Part shown: piece after piece, positions 5,662 to 7,842 of the stretch
Position numbering within the stretch: position 1 is the stretch's first letter
Layout of the letters: each line of letters opens with the position of its first letter
From: an uncultured Elioraea sp.
GTDB lineage: Bacteria; Pseudomonadota; Alphaproteobacteria; Acetobacterales; Acetobacteraceae
Direction: 5' to 3'
Assembly (NCBI GenBank): GCA_937995555.1
Contig: CALKJX010000184.1
Span: 1-7,842 of the forward strand
DNA: 7,842 bases
Notes under the pieces: generated by a model
Told to the model about the DNA's origin: nothing
Databases searched by the model: none
What the model saw: only the letters and a program-made list of their open reading frames with translations
Made by a program: the position numbers and the translations under genes

Positions 5662-6546
5662 ATGACAGAACTCTGGTACGACCTCGAGCCGTTCCTGCAG
5701 CAGGGCACGCTCGGCCTGGTGAACGGGGCGTTCTACGCCCTCCTCTCGCTCGGCCTCGCGGTCATCTTCGGAATGCTCAACGTAATCAACTTCGCCCACG
5801 GGGCGCAGTTCATGCTCGGCGCCGTGGTCGCGTGGATGCTGTTATCCTATGCCGGCATCGGCTACTGGGGCGCCTTGATCCTCAGCCCGCTGCTCGTCGG
5901 CCTGCTCGGCGTGGCGATCGAGCGGACCATGATAAGCCGGCTCTACAAACTCGATCACCTCTACGGCCTGCTGCTGACCTTCGGCCTCGCCCTCATCATC
6001 GAGGGCGTGGTGCGCAACCAGTACGGCGTGTCGGGCCTGCCCTACGGCGTGCCGGACGCGTTCCGGATGCCCCCGGTCGATCTCGGCTACATGCTGATGC
6101 CGGCCTATCGGTTCTGGATCGTCGTCGTCTCGATCATGGTCTGCCTCGGCACCTGGTATGCGATCGAGAAGACCAAGATCGGCTCCTATCTGCGCGCGGC
6201 GGTCGAGCGGCCTCAGCTCGTGCAGGCGTTCGGCGTCAACGTGCCGCTGATGATGACCGCGACCTACGGCGCAGGCGTGGCGCTCGCGGCCTTCGCCGGC
6301 GTGCTCGCCGCGCCGATCTACAGCGTGCATCCCGCCATGGGTGCCAATTTCATCATCATCGTCTTCGCCGTCGTGGTGATCGGCGGCATGGGCTCCATCA
6401 TGGGCTCGGTGGTCGCCGGCTACATGCTCGGCGTCGTCGAGGGGTTCGTGCGCGTCTGGTGGCCGGAAGCATCCGCCACCGTCGTGTTTGTGATCATGGC
6501 GATCGTGCTGTTGCTGCGGCCTGCGGGCCTGTTCGGACGGAAGTGA
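5662..6546 (+). CDS. livH: Branched-chain amino acid type ABC transporter permease LivH-like
   Basis: This is the first of two inner-membrane permeases forming the translocation path. It has 294 residues, standard for LivH, and about eight hydrophobic segments (roughly 15-38, 48-64, 67-86, 99-117, 150-167, 199-219, 229-250, 271-287). Family marks are GLVNGAFYALLSLGLAVIFGMLNVINFAHG (18-47), the ATPase-contacting EAA-like loop around 175-195 (SYLRAAVERPQLVQAFGVN), VVIGGMGSIMGSVVAG (238-253) and the C-terminal LRPAGLFGRK (285-294). The EAA loop has ERPQLVQAFG where many LivH have DREMAxLLG, an ordinary level of variation. The ATG at 5662 lacks a strong Shine-Dalgarno. It is kept because the N-terminus matches the family and the next in-frame start would cut into the first membrane segment. 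livM follows after 2 bases. Confidence 0.94.
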   Translation: MTELWYDLEPFLQQGTLGLVNGAFYALLSLGLAVIFGMLNVINFAHGAQFMLGAVVAWMLLSYAGIGYWGALILSPLLVGLLGVAIERTMISRLYKLDHLYGLLLTFGLALIIEGVVRNQYGVSGLPYGVPDAFRMPPVDLGYMLMPAYRFWIVVVSIMVCLGTWYAIEKTKIGSYLRAAVERPQLVQAFGVNVPLMMTATYGAGVALAAFAGVLAAPIYSVHPAMGANFIIIVFAVVVIGGMGSIMGSVVAGYMLGVVEGFVRVWWPEASATVVFVIMAIVLLLRPAGLFGRK

Positions 6547-6548
6547 GC

Positions 6549-7472
6549 ATGCCGCAGTCCCAGCGCATCGCCCTCGTCGTGATGGTCGCGCTGATCGCGA
6601 TCGGGCCGTTCCTGTTCTTCCCCGTTTTCCTCATGAAGGTGCTGTGCTTCGCGCTCTACGCCAGCGCCTTCAACCTGCTGCTCGGCTATGTCGGGTTGCT
6701 GTCCTTCGGTCATGCAGCGTATTTCGGCATGGGCTCGTATCTCTCCGCCCATGCGGCGAAGGTCTGGGGGTTCACGCCGGAGCTCGCGATCGCCACCGGC
6801 GGGCTTACCGGCATGGCGCTTGGCGCGGTCTTCGGCTTCCTCGCGATCCGGCGCCAGGGCATATACTTCGCGATGATCACCCTGGCGCTGGCGCAGATGG
6901 TGTACTTCTTCTGCGTGCAGGCGCCGTTCACCGGCGGCGAGGACGGCATCCAGGCGGTGCCGCGCGGACATCTGTTCGGCGTCCTCGACCTGCGCAGCGA
7001 CTTCACCCTGTACTGGGTGGTGGCGGCGATCTTCCTCGCCTGCTTCCTGTTCCTCTACCGCATCGTGCACAGCCCGTTCGGCCAGGTGCTGAAGGCGATC
7101 CGCGACAACGAGCCGCGCGCGACCTCGCTCGGCTATCGCACCGACAGCTACAAGCTGATCGCCTTTGTGCTCTCGACCACAATCTCCGGCATCGCCGGCG
7201 GCACCAAGGCGATCGTGTTCCAGATCGCCACGCTGACCGACGTCAACTGGCCGATGAGCGGCGAGGCGGTGCTGATGACGCTGGTGGGCGGGATCGGCAC
7301 GATGTTCGGTCCCGCCTTGGGCGCGACCGTGATCGTGACCATGCAGAACGAGCTCGCCGAGTTCGGCGCCTGGGTGATGGTGATCCAGGGCGCGATCTTC
7401 GTCGCCTGCGTGCTGGCGTTCCGGCGGGGCATGATCGGCGAGTTGCAGGCGAAGCTGCGCAAGCCGTTGTAG
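6549..7472 (+). CDS. livM: Branched-chain amino acid type ABC transporter permease LivM-like
   Basis: This is the second inner-membrane permease, pairing with LivH. It has 307 residues from the ATG at 6549, a normal size for the shorter LivM proteins. Recognisable parts are LYASAFNLLLGYVGLLSFGHAAYFGMG (36-62), IRRQGIYFAMITLALAQM (100-117), the ATPase-contacting loop SPFGQVLKAIRDNEPRATSLGY (175-196), and LVGGIGTMFGPALGA (245-259). Membrane segments lie at about 8-26, 28-50, 57-70, 80-100, 104-122, 153-170, 203-222, 240-265 and 275-291. The reading frame stays open far upstream through livH, but that extension is arginine-rich non-membrane sequence. The ATG at 6549 is preceded by GGAAG five bases upstream and sits 2 bases after the livH stop, so it is the real start. 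It is the last gene of the operon, and a strong hairpin begins four bases after its stop. Confidence 0.94.
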   Translation: MPQSQRIALVVMVALIAIGPFLFFPVFLMKVLCFALYASAFNLLLGYVGLLSFGHAAYFGMGSYLSAHAAKVWGFTPELAIATGGLTGMALGAVFGFLAIRRQGIYFAMITLALAQMVYFFCVQAPFTGGEDGIQAVPRGHLFGVLDLRSDFTLYWVVAAIFLACFLFLYRIVHSPFGQVLKAIRDNEPRATSLGYRTDSYKLIAFVLSTTISGIAGGTKAIVFQIATLTDVNWPMSGEAVLMTLVGGIGTMFGPALGATVIVTMQNELAEFGAWVMVIQGAIFVACVLAFRRGMIGELQAKLRKPL

Positions 7473-7476
7473 TGAT

Positions 7477-7506
7477 GGGGGAAAGGGCCGGAAGGCCCTT
7501 TCCCCC
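7477..7506. terminator. Perfect 13-bp hairpin between convergent genes (bidirectional terminator)
   Basis: GGGGGAAAGGGCC (7477-7489) and GGCCCTTTCCCCC (7494-7506) are exact reverse complements closed by GGAA, which fits the stable GNRA tetraloop pattern when read on the plus strand. The stem starts four bases after the livM stop and ends directly against the stop codon of the opposing gene, so it can serve both transcripts. A T-run is missing on both sides. Confidence 0.75.
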
Positions 7507-7842
7507 CTATCCCGCGACCGCGCGCCGGGCACGGTCTGCCGCCCGCGGCACCTGACCCGGCAAAGCGGAGCCCCGCCACAGCGCATCAAGCAGGGCCCGT
7601 GCCGCCGCCCCGCCGATCCTGTCCGTCGTGAGCTCCAGGAACTTGTCCGACAGGTCCTGATCCGAGAGCGGCGCATCCGGGTCGCCCTTGCGGGTCGGCT
7701 GATGGCGCGCGAGCACGCGGCCGTCCTTCAGCCGCAGTTCGACCCTTGCGGAACGGTGCGCCGGGAACGCTGCCGCGCAATCGGGGTCGATATGCACACT
7801 CACCCGCGCCATCAGCGCCCGCGTCGCGGGATCGGCCAGCCG
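7507..7842 (-). CDS. MmgE/PrpD family protein, C-terminal part (5' end beyond the window)
   Basis: The visible 111 residues are the end of an MmgE/PrpD-family protein. The family includes 2-methylcitrate dehydratase (PrpD), cis-aconitate decarboxylase, immune-responsive gene 1 relatives and many uncharacterised members. The frame is open from the right edge, beginning RLADPATRALMARVSVHIDPD, and continues with ARVELRLKDGRV (32-43) and the characteristic GDPDAPLSDQDLSDKFLELT (53-72), followed by a helical tail. An internal ATG at 7812 should not be taken as a start, because family-like sequence continues upstream of it. The catalytic N-terminal domain is outside the window, so neither activity nor substrate can be stated. 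It converges on the transporter operon and shares the hairpin after its stop. Its tail (RADRARRAVAG) is short and basic. Confidence 0.82.
   Translation of the reverse strand, partial: RLADPATRALMARVSVHIDPDCAAAFPAHRSARVELRLKDGRVLARHQPTRKGDPDAPLSDQDLSDKFLELTTDRIGGAAARALLDALWRGSALPGQVPRAADRARRAVAG

Noticed and set aside
4249..5799. Long minus-strand open frame of about 516 codons opposite the binding-protein gene
   Set aside because: It is a shadow of the plus-strand gene. Strong GC bias at third positions removes stop codons from the antisense frame. The predicted protein is a low-complexity Arg/Asp/His/Gly-rich string with no family resemblance.
5832..6548. Upstream extension of the livM reading frame through livH
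   Set aside because: The extension is arginine-rich, out of frame with livH and unlike any LivM N-terminus. A proper start and ribosome site are at 6549.
6420..7676. Minus-strand open frame of 418 codons opposite livH/livM
   Set aside because: Same antisense effect. It crosses the terminator hairpin and part of the MmgE/PrpD gene, and its sequence is compositionally like other shadow frames here.

Overview
The window is GC-rich, densely packed DNA from an alphaproteobacterium. Gene content (Liv-type ABC operon, CoxL-family oxidoreductase, MmgE/PrpD protein) and strong GC bias at third codon positions fit Rhodospirillales/Acetobacteraceae-like bacteria, but the exact taxon cannot be fixed from sequence alone. 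No tRNA, rRNA, CRISPR array, insertion sequence or phage gene is visible.

Layout from left to right. (1) 1-846, minus strand: the N-terminal 282 residues of a xanthine dehydrogenase/CoxL-family molybdopterin-binding large subunit, continuing off the left edge. (2) 939-2027, plus: an AI-2E (PerM-type) family membrane protein, divergent from gene 1 and best started at a GTG with a good ribosome binding site. (3) 2013-2729, minus: a small trypsin-like serine protease with a lipoprotein signal. Its 3' end overlaps gene 2 tail to tail, and a perfect hairpin spans the overlap. (4) 2730-2896: a divergent regulatory region with an exact GTTC-N7-GTTC direct repeat on the minus strand, the form of the alphaproteobacterial LexA box. 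(5) 2897-7472, plus: a complete five-gene high-affinity branched-chain amino acid type (HAAT/Liv) ABC importer in the order ATPase LivG, ATPase LivF, substrate-binding protein, permease LivH, permease LivM. (6) 7477-7506: a perfect 13-bp hairpin. (7) 7507-7842, minus: the C-terminal 111 residues of an MmgE/PrpD-family protein, continuing off the right edge.

The five transporter genes form one apparent operon. livG/livF overlap by 8 bases, livH/livM are 2 bases apart, and a GC-rich hairpin lies between the binding-protein gene and livH, where it could set unequal expression of the abundant periplasmic component and the membrane components. The binding protein would capture a solute in the periplasm, LivH/LivM would form the channel and LivG/LivF would hydrolyse ATP. 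The substrate is not shown by the sequence. 'Branched-chain amino acid' is only the family label, and the flanking catabolic-type enzymes (CoxL family, MmgE/PrpD) leave room for another small organic acid or amide.

I found no clearly new biological system. The best leads are the LexA-like repeat in the divergent promoter region, the three hairpins at gene boundaries, and the unidentified ligand of the importer.
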